A DNA stretch of 64,000 nt from CAVPDG01 sp963702535 (lineage in GTDB: Bacteria > Chloroflexota > Anaerolineae > Anaerolineales > UBA4823). Within the stretch, counting starts at the first letter, position 1. Each line of letters starts with the position of its first letter. The stretch is from NCBI GenBank assembly GCA_963702535.1, contig CAVPDG010000016.1, positions 62,001 through 126,000 on the forward strand, given 5' to 3'. The position numbers were made by a program, and so were the translations under genes. The notes under the pieces were generated by a model that was not told where the DNA came from, did not search any database, and worked only from the letters and a program-made list of their open reading frames with translations. Positions 26,098 to 35,069 of this stretch are shown here, in pieces.

Positions 26098-27562
26098 TTA
26101 TAAACCTAACAGTGGCCAGATTTCATCCACCCGCTGCCTGATCTCCGGGTCCATGCGCACAACCTCGGGCCAGGTGCGGGTATAGCCTTCATCCGCCAGC
26201 TTTGCCGTGGCATCGATCCCGATCTTACCCCCGAAAGAGTGCTGGTAAGAGGCGTGGTCGAGGTGATCCACCGGTCCTTTGGTGATCACCGCGTCGTTCG
26301 CCCAGTCCACGTTGCCCAGCGCCTGCCAGGCAACCTGGGAGAGGTCATGTACATCCACCCAGTCATCCACGACGACGATCGCCTTGGACAGCGAGAGCAA
26401 AGCCAGCCCCCACAAGCCAAAAATCACCTTGCGCGCGTGACCCGGAAAGCGTTTCTTAATCGAGACAACCACCAGGTTGTGGAACACGCCCTCGGCAGGC
26501 ATGATGGATATCGCTGATCTCCGGCAAGAATATCCGGATCAGGGGCAGGAATAGGCGCTCGGTCGCTTTACCCATCCAGACATCTTCCATCGGCGGTATG
26601 CCGACGATGGTGGTGGGGTAGATCGGCTTCTGGCGATGCGTGATGGCAGTGACGTGAAAGACGGGGAATGGCTCAACCGGCGTATAGTAGCCGGTATGGT
26701 CGCCAAAGGGTCCTTCGGGGAGGTGTTCGTTCGGGTCTACGTAGCCCTCAATGACGATTTCTGCGTTAGCCGGCACGGATAAGGGTTGGGTGACGCAATC
26801 CACGAACTCAATCGGGGCGCCGCGCAAGTAGCCCGCCAGCAGGTATTCATCGATATTGGGCGGCAGAGGCGCCGAGGCGCACCACATGCTGGCAGGGTCG
26901 CCGCCCAGCACGATCGCCGCCGGGATCAGCGCCTTCTTGACTGCCCGCGCCACGCGCTCGTGCTCCGCCCCGCCTTTGTGGCGCTGCCAGTGCACCAGGA
27001 GCCGCTCGTGGTCCACCACCTGCAAGCGGTACATGCCGACATTACGCACCTGGCTCTGCGGGTCGCGTGTGATCACCTGGGGCAAGGTGATGAACCGCCC
27101 GCTATCCTGAGGCCAGCACTGCAGAATAGGGAGGAATTCCAGCGAAGGCTTATCGCGCAGGATCACCTCTTGAACCGGCGCCTGGCGTACTTTCTTGGGC
27201 TTCAAGCCAATAGAACGCAGCACCTTGAGCAGGTCTTTTCCCCGCCCCATCACCTCGCCCATCCCTTGCGGCAGGCGCAGTTCGATCACCCTGGCAAGGT
27301 CCTGGTTCAGCTGCTCCAGGGTCTCCACCCCCAATGCCCATGCCATGCGCTCGGCTGATCCAAAGGCGTTGATCAGCACCGGCATATCATAACCTGGCAA
27401 GTTCTCGAAAAGCAAAGCCAGGTTCTTCTCCCGGGGTCCTTTGCAAACCCGGTCAGTGATCTCTGTAATCTCGAGCTTTGGCGAGACGGGGGTGTTGATA
27501 TGCGCCAGCTGGATGCGGTTCTCCAGCAGGCTTACGTAATCGCGTAACTCACGGAAGGGCAT
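26098..27562 (-). CDS. UbiD-family decarboxylase, MqnL/UbiD-like (frameshifted)
   Basis: About 487 residues after joining two frames near 26,505, the usual size for UbiD. Conserved parts include RNVGMYRLQV and PEGPFGDHTGYY, which in UbiD carry prenylated-FMN and catalytic residues, and PTTIVGIPPMEDVWMGKATE. These enzymes decarboxylate aromatic or alpha,beta-unsaturated acids using prenyl-FMN. With the UbiA gene of the same operon it probably decarboxylates a menaquinone (futalosine route) precursor. No ubiX/prenyl-FMN synthase is in the window. Confidence 0.82.
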
Positions 27563-27605
27563 TTTTCCACCAGTTTACAAACTTGTTTATTATAGCATGT
27601 TTAGC

Positions 27606-27634
27606 TTGACACATTTTTTGCCGTATGCTACATT
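27606..27634 (+). promoter_or_regulatory. Sigma-70-type promoter of the roadblock operon
   Basis: TTGACA (27606-27611), 17-nt spacer, TACATT (27629-27634). Located 90 bp before the first gene of a five-gene plus-strand operon and just upstream of the divergent UbiD gene. Confidence 0.7.
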
Positions 27635-27724
27635 TACGATGTCCTAATCCAGGACTAATATACTCTTTTTTAATGAAGGAACACCGGGTATTAGCAGGAT
27701 AGGGTTCCTCAGGAGCATCTCTCT

Positions 27725-28096
27725 TTGACCAAGTCACGCTCGCAACTCATGGTGGAACGCCTGCGCGACCTGCAGGCGTCCTCACCCGACATAGAAGCCT
27801 CCGCGGTGGTCAGTGTGGACGGTCTGAGCATCGCTTCGGCGCTGCCGCAAGGGGTGGAAGAAGACCGCGTGTCCGCCATGTCTGCCGCCATGCTCTCCCT
27901 CGGGGAGCGGATCGCCTCTGAGCTGGGGCGCGGGCAATTGAACCAGGTCTACATCAAGGGCGAAAGCGGCTACGTCATCCTCATGTCGGTCGGTGAAGAA
28001 GCTGTGCTGACCGCCCTGGCGCGTGAGCAATCCAAACTGGGCTTGATCTTCCTGGATATGCGCCGCGCCGCCGAAGACCTGGCAAAGCTGATCTGA
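27725..28096 (+). CDS. Roadblock/LC7-domain protein
   Basis: 123 residues forming a single roadblock/LC7 domain (IEASAVVSVDGLSIASALP ... SGYVILMSVGEEAVLTALA). Such proteins often partner small MglA-like GTPases or form scaffolds in polarity and signalling. The TTG start is favoured because AGGAG lies seven bases before it; the next in-frame ATG (27749) has no site. First gene of an operon with a V4R sensor and a response regulator; no MglA-like GTPase is present in the window. Confidence 0.85.
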   Translation: MTKSRSQLMVERLRDLQASSPDIEASAVVSVDGLSIASALPQGVEEDRVSAMSAAMLSLGERIASELGRGQLNQVYIKGESGYVILMSVGEEAVLTALAREQSKLGLIFLDMRRAAEDLAKLI

Positions 28097-28107
28097 CCGG
28101 TGACCTT

Positions 28108-28743
28108 ATGGAACAGATCCCCCAAAGTGGTTATCACTACGCCAATAAAATCGTCCGCCTCAGCCTGAAAGCCCTCGAAGAGGTGATGGGCAAGAACGGG
28201 CTGAACGCCATCCTGAACCTGGCTCACCTGCCCCAATTGATCGACAACCCTCCACCCGACAACCTGGAGCGAGAGTTCGACTTTGCCGACTTTTGCTCGA
28301 TCAACTGGGCGCTGGAGGAGATGTACGGGCCGCGTGGCGGTCGCGGGCTGGCATTACGCGCTGGCAGGGCTGCTTTTGCAGATGCATTGCGCAACTTTGG
28401 CGCCCTGGCTGGCGTGGGTGACCTGGCATTCAAGGTGTTACCCCTGCAAACCAAGCTGCGCATCGGCATCCCAGCCATGGCAAGGATCTTCAGCCAGATC
28501 AGCGACCAGTACTCCACCGCAAAGGAGGAAGGCGATCACTTCGTCTATACCATCCACCGCTGCCCGGTGTGCTGGGGTAGGCATGACGCAGACAAACCGG
28601 TCTGTTTCATTGCTAACGGTCTGCTGCAGGGCGGCTTGAAATGGGTATCGGGCGGTATGGAATTCCAGGTGCACGAATCTAAATGTTGCGCAAAGGGCGA
28701 TGACGTGTGCGACTTCATCATACCGAAAACCCCCATGAGCTAG
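28108..28743 (+). CDS. V4R-domain sensor-like protein
   Basis: 211 residues. The C-terminal 90 form a V4R (4-vinyl-reductase) domain with conserved cysteines (RCPVCWGRH and ESKCCAKGDDVCDFII), thought to bind hydrocarbons or small ligands. The N-terminal half (LKALEEVMGKNGLNAILNLAHLP) has the helical lead seen in related proteins. It starts 11 bases after the roadblock stop and precedes a response regulator, suggesting a ligand-sensing input. Confidence 0.8.
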   Translation: MEQIPQSGYHYANKIVRLSLKALEEVMGKNGLNAILNLAHLPQLIDNPPPDNLEREFDFADFCSINWALEEMYGPRGGRGLALRAGRAAFADALRNFGALAGVGDLAFKVLPLQTKLRIGIPAMARIFSQISDQYSTAKEEGDHFVYTIHRCPVCWGRHDADKPVCFIANGLLQGGLKWVSGGMEFQVHESKCCAKGDDVCDFIIPKTPMS

Positions 28744-28756
28744 GCTTTCACCTTTC

Positions 28757-29584
28757 ATGAAAAACGCAGCCAACCTGCTGATCGTCGAAGACGATCCCGA
28801 CGTAGCCGAAATGCTGGCGACCTTCTTCCATAGCAAAGGCTACGATGTAGTCACAGCCGGATGCGGCGAAGACGGGGTAGCTGCCTGCCGCGCTCGCCAG
28901 ACCGACCTGGTGATCCTGGATATCCGCCTGCCGGATATCGATGGCTACGAAGTTGCCCGGCGGCTGCGCAGCAACCGGCGCATGGACGAAATCCCCATCA
29001 TCTTCCTGACCGATAAGCGCGAGCGCGCCGACCGGCTGCACGGGCTGGAGCTGGGCGCAGACGATTACATCACCAAGCCCTTCGACTTTCAGGAGCTACT
29101 CCTGCGCGTGCACAACGCCCTCCAACGGGCAACGCAGCGCCCCTTGGTAAACCGGGTGACCAGCCTGCCCGAAGGGCGCATGGTCGCCGAGCGCCTTGAG
29201 AAATGCCTGGATAGCCAGGGCTGGGCAATCCTGAGCGTAGCGGTCGAGAACCTGGATGCCTTCCGGGAAACCTATGGATTCATCGCCGGCGATGACGCCT
29301 TGCGCGCCATCGGGTTGATCGTCAACGGCGCAGCCAGCGCGGGGGATTTCACCGGACATCTCAGCGACACCCGCCTGGTGGTCATCACAGCCGCAGAAAG
29401 CCTGCCAGATCTCATGCAACGCACGCAGGCGCAGCTTGAAGAGAAGATCGACTACTTTTACCCGCTGAACGATATTCTTGACCCCCAGGTGAGAAAGCGC
29501 AAGCTCGCCGTCAGGCTGACCAGCCTGGCTGCCGCGCAAGGTCCATTCAAGGATCTGGATCACCTCAAGGAAGAATTAATCTAA
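28757..29584 (+). CDS. Response regulator with degenerate GGDEF-like domain
   Basis: 275 residues. The receiver domain (1-120) has EDD near residue 11, the phosphoacceptor Asp in LVILDIRLPD (about 55), Thr in IFLTDK and Lys in ITKPF. Residues 135-265 have the fold pattern of a diguanylate cyclase (ILSVAVENLDAFRETYGF, AGDDALRAIG), but where GGDEF should be the sequence reads LSDTRLVVI. So it probably cannot make c-di-GMP and may act by protein contact. No histidine kinase lies beside it. Confidence 0.85.
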   Translation: MKNAANLLIVEDDPDVAEMLATFFHSKGYDVVTAGCGEDGVAACRARQTDLVILDIRLPDIDGYEVARRLRSNRRMDEIPIIFLTDKRERADRLHGLELGADDYITKPFDFQELLLRVHNALQRATQRPLVNRVTSLPEGRMVAERLEKCLDSQGWAILSVAVENLDAFRETYGFIAGDDALRAIGLIVNGAASAGDFTGHLSDTRLVVITAAESLPDLMQRTQAQLEEKIDYFYPLNDILDPQVRKRKLAVRLTSLAAAQGPFKDLDHLKEELI

Positions 29585-29600
29585 GGAAGACCAGTGCGCT

Positions 29601-30335
29601 GTGCGATTAACCGTCGTTATCCCCACTTATAACGAAGCGGAGAACCTGCCCAAGCTGTTCTCCGCTTTATTCGCCCTGCCTCTCCCCGACCTGCACGTCA
29701 TCATCGTTGATGATAACAGCCCGGATGGCACCGGCGATATGGCGGAAGAGCTGGCATCCAGCTCCGCGGGGCGGCTTTCAGTTCTGCACCGCCCGGGCAA
29801 GCTCGGGCTGGGAACGGCATACATCACCGGATTCACGGCAGCCATCCAGGCAGGCGCCGAAGCCGTGGCGCAGATGGACGCCGATTTTTCTCACCCGCCC
29901 GAGCTGCTGATCAAGCTGGCGGAAGCCCTGGAGAACTGTGACGTAGCGATGGGCTCGCGTTACATCCCGGGCGGGGCGGTAGATGAGCGCTGGCCCTTTT
30001 GGAGGAAGTCGCTCTCCAGCTTTGGGAACCTGTATGCACGCGCCATCCTCCGGCTGCCTGTAAAGGACGCCACAGGCGGTTACCGCATGTGGCGGCGCGA
30101 AACCCTGGTGGGAATGCCGCTGAACCAGGTCCGTTCTAACGGTTATGCTTTTCAAGTTGAAATGGCCTTCATCGCCTGCCGATTGGGGTATACTTTTCAG
30201 GAAATCCCATTTTATTTCGCGGACCGGCGCTGGGGTCATTCCAAGATGTCTTTCACAATCCAGAGAGAGGCCGCCATTCGGGTATGGCAGATGCTCTACG
30301 AGTATCGCCGCCTGAAGAGGCCGATCTCTTCATGA
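29601..30335 (+). CDS. Polyprenol-phosphate mannosyltransferase-like GT2
   Basis: 244 residues from a GTG start with AAGGAAG upstream. A family-2 glycosyltransferase of the dolichol-phosphate-mannose synthase type: VVIPTYNEAENL, VDDNSPDGTGD, QMDADFSHPPE, GSRYIPGG and the late RRWGHSKMSF. No C-terminal membrane segment. It would load a sugar onto polyprenyl phosphate at the inner face of the membrane. It overlaps the next gene by four bases (ATGA). Confidence 0.88.
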   Translation: MRLTVVIPTYNEAENLPKLFSALFALPLPDLHVIIVDDNSPDGTGDMAEELASSSAGRLSVLHRPGKLGLGTAYITGFTAAIQAGAEAVAQMDADFSHPPELLIKLAEALENCDVAMGSRYIPGGAVDERWPFWRKSLSSFGNLYARAILRLPVKDATGGYRMWRRETLVGMPLNQVRSNGYAFQVEMAFIACRLGYTFQEIPFYFADRRWGHSKMSFTIQREAAIRVWQMLYEYRRLKRPISS

Positions 30336-31618
30336 CGTCCCAACCTCTCACAGATGAGCTGCGTACAAATTTCCGCAATTTGTACGCAGATGTATTATGG
30401 TATGGCGTGCTCTCGGGCAGCGCTTTGGCATTCCTGTCTATCTATGCTGCCAGGCTGGGGGCAACCACTTTCCAGATCAGCCTGCTGACCGCCGGACCTG
30501 CCGTGGCTAACCTGCTGATCTCCATGCCCGCCGGACAGTGGATGCGCAATAAGCCCCTGGTAGGGGTGGCTTTCTGGTCTTCCATCGGGCAGCGCATCGG
30601 ATTCGCCATCTTCGCCCTGCTGCCCTTCCTATTTGCGGCTCCCGGTCAGATATGGATGCTGGCTTTGATCTCCATGATCATGGCAGTGCCCGGCACGGTG
30701 CTGGCGATCTCCTTCAATGCCGTGCTGGCAGATGTCATCCCGCCGGATTGGCGGGCACGGGTGGTGGGGCGGCGTAACGCTATCCTGGCAGTATCGACCA
30801 TCGCTACCAGCCTGGTCTGCGGGCAGTTGCTGGATCGCATCCCACCCTACTATAACTACCAGATCATCTTCGCCCTGGGAGCTGCCGGCGGGGTGCTGAG
30901 CAGCCTGTATGTTTCCCGCCTGCGCATCCCATCCCAGGAACCGGTACGGGTATGGAGCCTGATCAATGATTACGCCAGACCGGGGCTACAGCGCTTTTCC
31001 AATAGCCTGCGCACATCCGCCGGGCTGCGCTTCCTGACACGCTCACGGGGCAAATCGCTCCTGCGTGTGGACCTGCTGCGCAGCCCTTTTGGCGCCTTCT
31101 TGCTGGCGTGCTGTATCTTTTATACCTTCCAATACACCTCCATCCCGATCTATCCCCTGTTCTTTGTGAACGTGCTGGCTCTAGGCGATGGGCAGATCGG
31201 CATCGGCAACTCCCTGTTCTACCTGGCGATGATGGCGACCTCGATCAGCCTGGGCGCTATCAGCGCGCGGCTGAGCCACCGCGGCGTGCTGATCCTGGGA
31301 GCGCTGCTCTTCGGCATGTATCCGCTGATCAACGCCCTGGCGTACAATGCCATTCTCTTTTACGTCGCTTCCACTGTGGGTGGGGTTGCCTGGGCGCTGT
31401 GGTCGGGAGGGCTGCTCAACCGCCTGTTCGAGCGCTCGCCACAGGACGACCGCCCGGCAGCCATGGCGCTGCACAACCTGGTGCTGAACCTGGGCATCCT
31501 GATCGGCTCGCTGTTCGGACCCACCCTGGCGGCGCAGTTCGGAGACCTGCGCGAAGTGCTCTTCATCAGCGCCGGATTGCGGTTTATCGCTGGATTCTTC
31601 TTCATCTTTTGGGGCTAA
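30332..31618 (+). CDS. Major facilitator superfamily transporter
   Basis: 428 residues with about eleven or twelve membrane helices. The motif-A-like loop MPAGQWMRNKPLVGV follows helix 2 and DVIPPDWRARVVGRRNA lies in the central region. The ATG at 30332 overlaps the glycosyltransferase stop codon (ATGA), so translation is coupled. The substrate is unknown; linkage with the glycosyltransferase could point to a sugar or lipid-linked solute. Confidence 0.85.
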   Translation: MTSQPLTDELRTNFRNLYADVLWYGVLSGSALAFLSIYAARLGATTFQISLLTAGPAVANLLISMPAGQWMRNKPLVGVAFWSSIGQRIGFAIFALLPFLFAAPGQIWMLALISMIMAVPGTVLAISFNAVLADVIPPDWRARVVGRRNAILAVSTIATSLVCGQLLDRIPPYYNYQIIFALGAAGGVLSSLYVSRLRIPSQEPVRVWSLINDYARPGLQRFSNSLRTSAGLRFLTRSRGKSLLRVDLLRSPFGAFLLACCIFYTFQYTSIPIYPLFFVNVLALGDGQIGIGNSLFYLAMMATSISLGAISARLSHRGVLILGALLFGMYPLINALAYNAILFYVASTVGGVAWALWSGGLLNRLFERSPQDDRPAAMALHNLVLNLGILIGSLFGPTLAAQFGDLREVLFISAGLRFIAGFFFIFWG

Positions 31619-31662
31619 GAGCTTGCACCCCCATCTTTTTGAACCCAGGAGGGTGGTGAGGG

Positions 31663-32537
31663 TTAATTCCCCTGGTCTATGCCAAGCGCACTCAGTACCA
31701 GCCAGCGCCATTCATCCAGGCTGAGCGACTCGGCGCGGCGCTGGGGGTGGATGCCGGCGCGCTGCAAAGTTTCAGCCGCTAAGGCGGGGCTCCAACCCAT
31801 GCCGCCCGCCAGCGAGTTGCGCAAGGTCTTGCGCTTCTGGCTGAAGCCGGCTTTTGCCAGGCGAAAGAAAGGATCCAGCCAGGCGGCAGGGATCACAGGC
31901 TGCGGGTACAGGTCGATGCGCATGACGGCGGAATCCACCTTGGGGGCGGGGTAAAAAGCCCCGGCAGGGATGTGGGCTTTTACAGACGGCTCCCCGTAAA
32001 CCTGAACGCTTAAGGATAACAGGCTCATATCACCCGGCTGGGAGCAGATGCGCGCAGCCACCTCTTCCTGCACAGTCAGCACCAGCCGGCGGGGCTGGCG
32101 CTCCGCCTCCAACAGGTGGCGGAGCAAGGCAGAGGTGATGTAGTAAGGGATGTTGGCGACGACCAGGTACTCTGGATGTGTGTCCGCAGATCCCGGCGGC
32201 TGACCAGTTCAGCAGGGTCCAGCGACAGGATATCGCCCTGCACCAGGCTGACATTGGTATATCCCGCCAGCACCGCTTTCAGCGGAGGCATCAAGCGGGC
32301 GTCCAGCTCAACCGCCGTCACACTGCGCACAGCCAGGGCGAGGTGACGGGTGAGGCTGCCCAACCCGGGACCGATCTCAAGGACATCTTCATCCCCGGCG
32401 ACCCCTGCCACCGCCATGATCTTGCGCAGCGCGCTCTCATCCACCAGGAAGTTCTGTCCCAGGCTTTTATCAGGGCGCAAGCCGTACTGCCGCAACAGGG
32501 CAGGCACGTTGAGCGGCGCTAGAGGGGGCAGGCTCAT
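31663..32537 (-). CDS. rsmA: 16S rRNA dimethyladenosine transferase RsmA/KsgA (frameshifted)
   Basis: About 290 residues after joining two frames near 32,160. The N-terminus has the family signature KSLGQNFLVDESALRKI and the SAM site EIGPGLGSLTRHL; the catalytic motif ANIPYYITSALL lies just after the break. The C-terminus (KAGFSQKRKTLRNSLAG) is typical. It dimethylates two adjacent adenines in the 3' hairpin of 16S rRNA. The gene is kept in nearly all bacteria, so the frameshift is more likely an error than a real mutation. Confidence 0.88.
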
Positions 32538-32561
32538 TCGATGGGTGTCCCCAAAACAAGC

Positions 32562-33710
32562 TCAGGGGCAGGTTGGCTCGTCCGGCTCGCTGGGCCAGGC
32601 GCCAGCCATGAACCGTTCCACATAATCCCGGATCACATCATAATCCGCTTCCACAACAAAGGTGGTATCTTTTTGTTGCGGGCTGTAGACACGGCTGGGG
32701 GAGAAGATCTCCTGGGGCAGGCTGGTGAACAGCAGGTTCTCACGCTTCAGCTTGGGCGCCAGGCAGGCAAGCTGGGCAAGCTGCTCCGGGCTGAGGTCGG
32801 TCAAGATCGAGTCCTGGAAGGCAGCGATGATCTTGGGGATCTTGGGCAAGACCTCCGCGCTGGTGATCTTCTTCTTCAAAGCGCAGATGACCATGTTCTG
32901 GTTATCCATGCGGGTGAAGTCGTTGTAGCGTTTGCGGATGCGGGCAAAGCGCAGCGCCTGGTCGCCGTTGAAATGGTTATTACCGGCGTAGAAGTAGCCC
33001 ATATCCTCGGTCTTATCGTCAATCGGTCTGCCGTCCACATCGTTGGGCAGGTAGAGATCGATGCCGCCGACAGCATTGACAATCTTCACGAAAGTCTGCA
33101 TGTTGACCGCGCCGTAATGGTCAACCCGCAAGCCGAAGTTCTTATCCAGGGTGCGCGCCAGCAAGCCGGGTCCTGCACCGGGACCCTTATAGTAGCCCAT
33201 GCCGGGATTGCCGTAAAAATACGCCTGGTTGAGCTTGCCGTGATCGACGCCGTACGGGTTCTCCAGGTCGGGGATCTCCACCCACAGGTCGCGGGGCATA
33301 GAGAGCACGGAGACCTTGGGCACGGTAAAGTCCACGCGCACAATGCGGATGACATCGGCGAGACCGTAGTTATAATCGATGCCGCTGTCGGCGCCGATGG
33401 CGAGGACGACCATAACGGGTGGACCACCGCAGAGAGGGGAAGCAGTAGGCGTGGGTTGCAGCGTAGGCGCTTCCGGCGTGACGGTGGAAATATCCGGTGG
33501 GGCAACGCGAGATTGCGCTACGGCAAATGTGGCAACCGTGGTGCGGGTAGGCGGGACACTGGTGGGTGTGTAGGTGGGTAAACCCAGGCTGGGTCCTAAC
33601 GGGGCGCTCCAACTTTGGGAGAGCCTGGGATACACCACCAGTCCGGTGACTGCCAGGGCAGCGAGGATCACGCCGATCACGGCGAGGATGATTTTACCGC
33701 GCGACTTCAT
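32562..33710 (-). CDS. LytR-CpsA-Psr (LCP) family phosphotransferase
   Basis: 382 residues: short cytoplasmic end, one membrane helix (IILAVIGVILAALAVTGLVV), Pro/Thr-rich linker (about 35-100), then an LCP domain (RIVRVDFTVPKVSVLSMPRD, NAVGGIDLYLP, GDQALRFARIRKRYNDFTRMDNQ). The arginines and Asp of the LCP active site are present. LCP enzymes transfer polyprenol-linked polysaccharides to the wall or to proteins. It is divergent from a sugar transferase that makes such lipid-linked sugars, so they probably act in one pathway. Confidence 0.85.
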   Translation of the reverse strand: MKSRGKIILAVIGVILAALAVTGLVVYPRLSQSWSAPLGPSLGLPTYTPTSVPPTRTTVATFAVAQSRVAPPDISTVTPEAPTLQPTPTASPLCGGPPVMVVLAIGADSGIDYNYGLADVIRIVRVDFTVPKVSVLSMPRDLWVEIPDLENPYGVDHGKLNQAYFYGNPGMGYYKGPGAGPGLLARTLDKNFGLRVDHYGAVNMQTFVKIVNAVGGIDLYLPNDVDGRPIDDKTEDMGYFYAGNNHFNGDQALRFARIRKRYNDFTRMDNQNMVICALKKKITSAEVLPKIPKIIAAFQDSILTDLSPEQLAQLACLAPKLKRENLLFTSLPQEIFSPSRVYSPQQKDTTFVVEADYDVIRDYVERFMAGAWPSEPDEPTCP

Positions 33711-33745
33711 AATGGCTCGACCGATCCTTCTGGAATGCAACGGGA

Positions 33746-33876
33746 GCACTCAAAAGTTGTTAGGATAACAACCCGTTCGGCACCCAATGCAACGCTGGTT
33801 CAGTGGGAATTGCCGTGGATGTATCCGGATTGGGGGTGTGAAGGCGGCTAGCCGCCTTCACACCCCCAAATCCGGA
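33746..33876. repeat. Palindromic element A (with empty-site-like repeat motif)
   Basis: Between two divergent genes. At 33746-33767 lies a 22-bp motif that recurs at 63519-63540 with one change; here it contains GTTGTT-AGGAT-AACAAC. At 33832-33867 there is a perfect 36-bp palindrome (17-bp arms around TA), enclosed by outer arms TCCGGAT/ATCCGGA (33824-33876). A terminator makes no sense between divergent genes, so this is best seen as a mobile or REP-like palindromic element. Confidence 0.75.
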
Positions 33877-33938
33877 AATCGTCACGGTAAATCCCGATGG
33901 GCCGCAACGCTGGATTATATCACCGGAACACAGAGGGG

Positions 33939-33944
33939 TATAAT
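33939..33944 (+). promoter_or_regulatory. -10 hexamer of a probably leaderless sugar-transferase mRNA
   Basis: TATAAT nine bases before the ATG at 33954, with no ribosome-binding site between. Transcription would start within a few bases of the start codon. Confidence 0.5.
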
Positions 33945-33953
33945 CAAAAAGTT

Positions 33954-35063
33954 ATGTCCAAACAGCAGGTAGGGGCGAGCGATCAGCCCGTGAGCCGCGA
34001 GAGACCACCCTGGAGCCGCCGCACAGCCCTGGCGGGAGCGCTGGTGATCTGCCTGGTAGCCGGCTTCGCGTTTTCCAGCGCCAGGATCAGCCTGGATCAA
34101 AACTGGGTCATGCTGGCGCTAGCAAGCGTCCTGCCGCTGCTCCTGGCTGTGGCGCTGGCGCATGCCCTGGAAGCCGCCCCGCTCAGCGCAGCCTGGCGCT
34201 ACAGACTGGCGTTTGCCATCCCGGCGCTGACCGCTTTGCTCGCCTGGCTGGTCCTGCGCATCTCGCCAAGACCCGACCTACCGCTGGCGCTCCTGGCGGT
34301 GGAGCTGCTGGCAGCGTTCGCGGGTGGAATGATCGCAACCGCACAAGAAAAGCCGCTGTGGGAAAACAACTCCCCGCCGTCCGAGGCGGCGGCGCTGGAT
34401 GTCTACCAGCGGCACCTGGCAGCCATCGGCAAAGGCGACCGGACACCGCTCGCCAAGCGTATCTTCGACGTGCTGCTGGCTTGCGGCGGACTGGTGCTCT
34501 CCGCTCCGGTGTGGATGGCGGCGACAGTGTGGATCTGGCTAGAAGACCCGGGACCGGTCTTATTCGTAAAAAACTCGGTGGGCAAGGGGGGGAAGAACTT
34601 CCTGCAGCTCAAATTTCGCTCCATGGTGCAGGGGGCTGAAGAGAATACCGGACCGGTGCTGGCGGCGGAGAGCGACGAGCGCGTGCTGCTGGCGGGTAAA
34701 TTCTTGCGTAAGACCGCCCTGGATGAGTTGCCTCAGCTGGTCAACATCCTGCGGGGGGAGATGAGCTTCGTGGGACCGCGACCGCAGCGCACCGTCCTGG
34801 TGCGCTCTTACCTGCAAAGCATACCTGAGTACACAGAGCGCCACCGTGTGCTGCCGGGTCTGGCAGGGCTGGCGCAGGTGGCAGGCGATTACTACTTGAC
34901 GCCGCGCCAGAAACTGCGTTTCGACCGCCTGTATATCCGCCACACGGGACTGGGCTTTGATCTCAAGCTGTTGGGGCTGTCTTTCTTGATCGCTTTCTGG
35001 TACCGCTGGCAACCGGGGTGGAAAGGGCGCCTGCCGCGCCGGCTGCTGCGACTGGGTAGCTAA
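33954..35063 (+). CDS. Polyprenyl-phosphate sugar-1-phosphate transferase (WbaP/ExoY-like)
   Basis: 369 residues. Four N-terminal helices (about 25-130) are followed by the bacterial sugar transferase domain: membrane re-entrant helix KRIFDVLLACGGLVLSAPV, then LQLKFRSMV, RKTALDELPQLVNILRGE and MSFVGPRPQR, all conserved. It starts polysaccharide repeat units by moving a sugar phosphate from a nucleotide sugar to undecaprenyl phosphate. It ends six bases from the convergent flippase gene. The LCP gene on the other side suggests exopolysaccharide or wall glycopolymer export. Confidence 0.88.
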   Translation: MSKQQVGASDQPVSRERPPWSRRTALAGALVICLVAGFAFSSARISLDQNWVMLALASVLPLLLAVALAHALEAAPLSAAWRYRLAFAIPALTALLAWLVLRISPRPDLPLALLAVELLAAFAGGMIATAQEKPLWENNSPPSEAAALDVYQRHLAAIGKGDRTPLAKRIFDVLLACGGLVLSAPVWMAATVWIWLEDPGPVLFVKNSVGKGGKNFLQLKFRSMVQGAEENTGPVLAAESDERVLLAGKFLRKTALDELPQLVNILRGEMSFVGPRPQRTVLVRSYLQSIPEYTERHRVLPGLAGLAQVAGDYYLTPRQKLRFDRLYIRHTGLGFDLKLLGLSFLIAFWYRWQPGWKGRLPRRLLRLGS

Positions 35064-35069
35064 CCCGGG

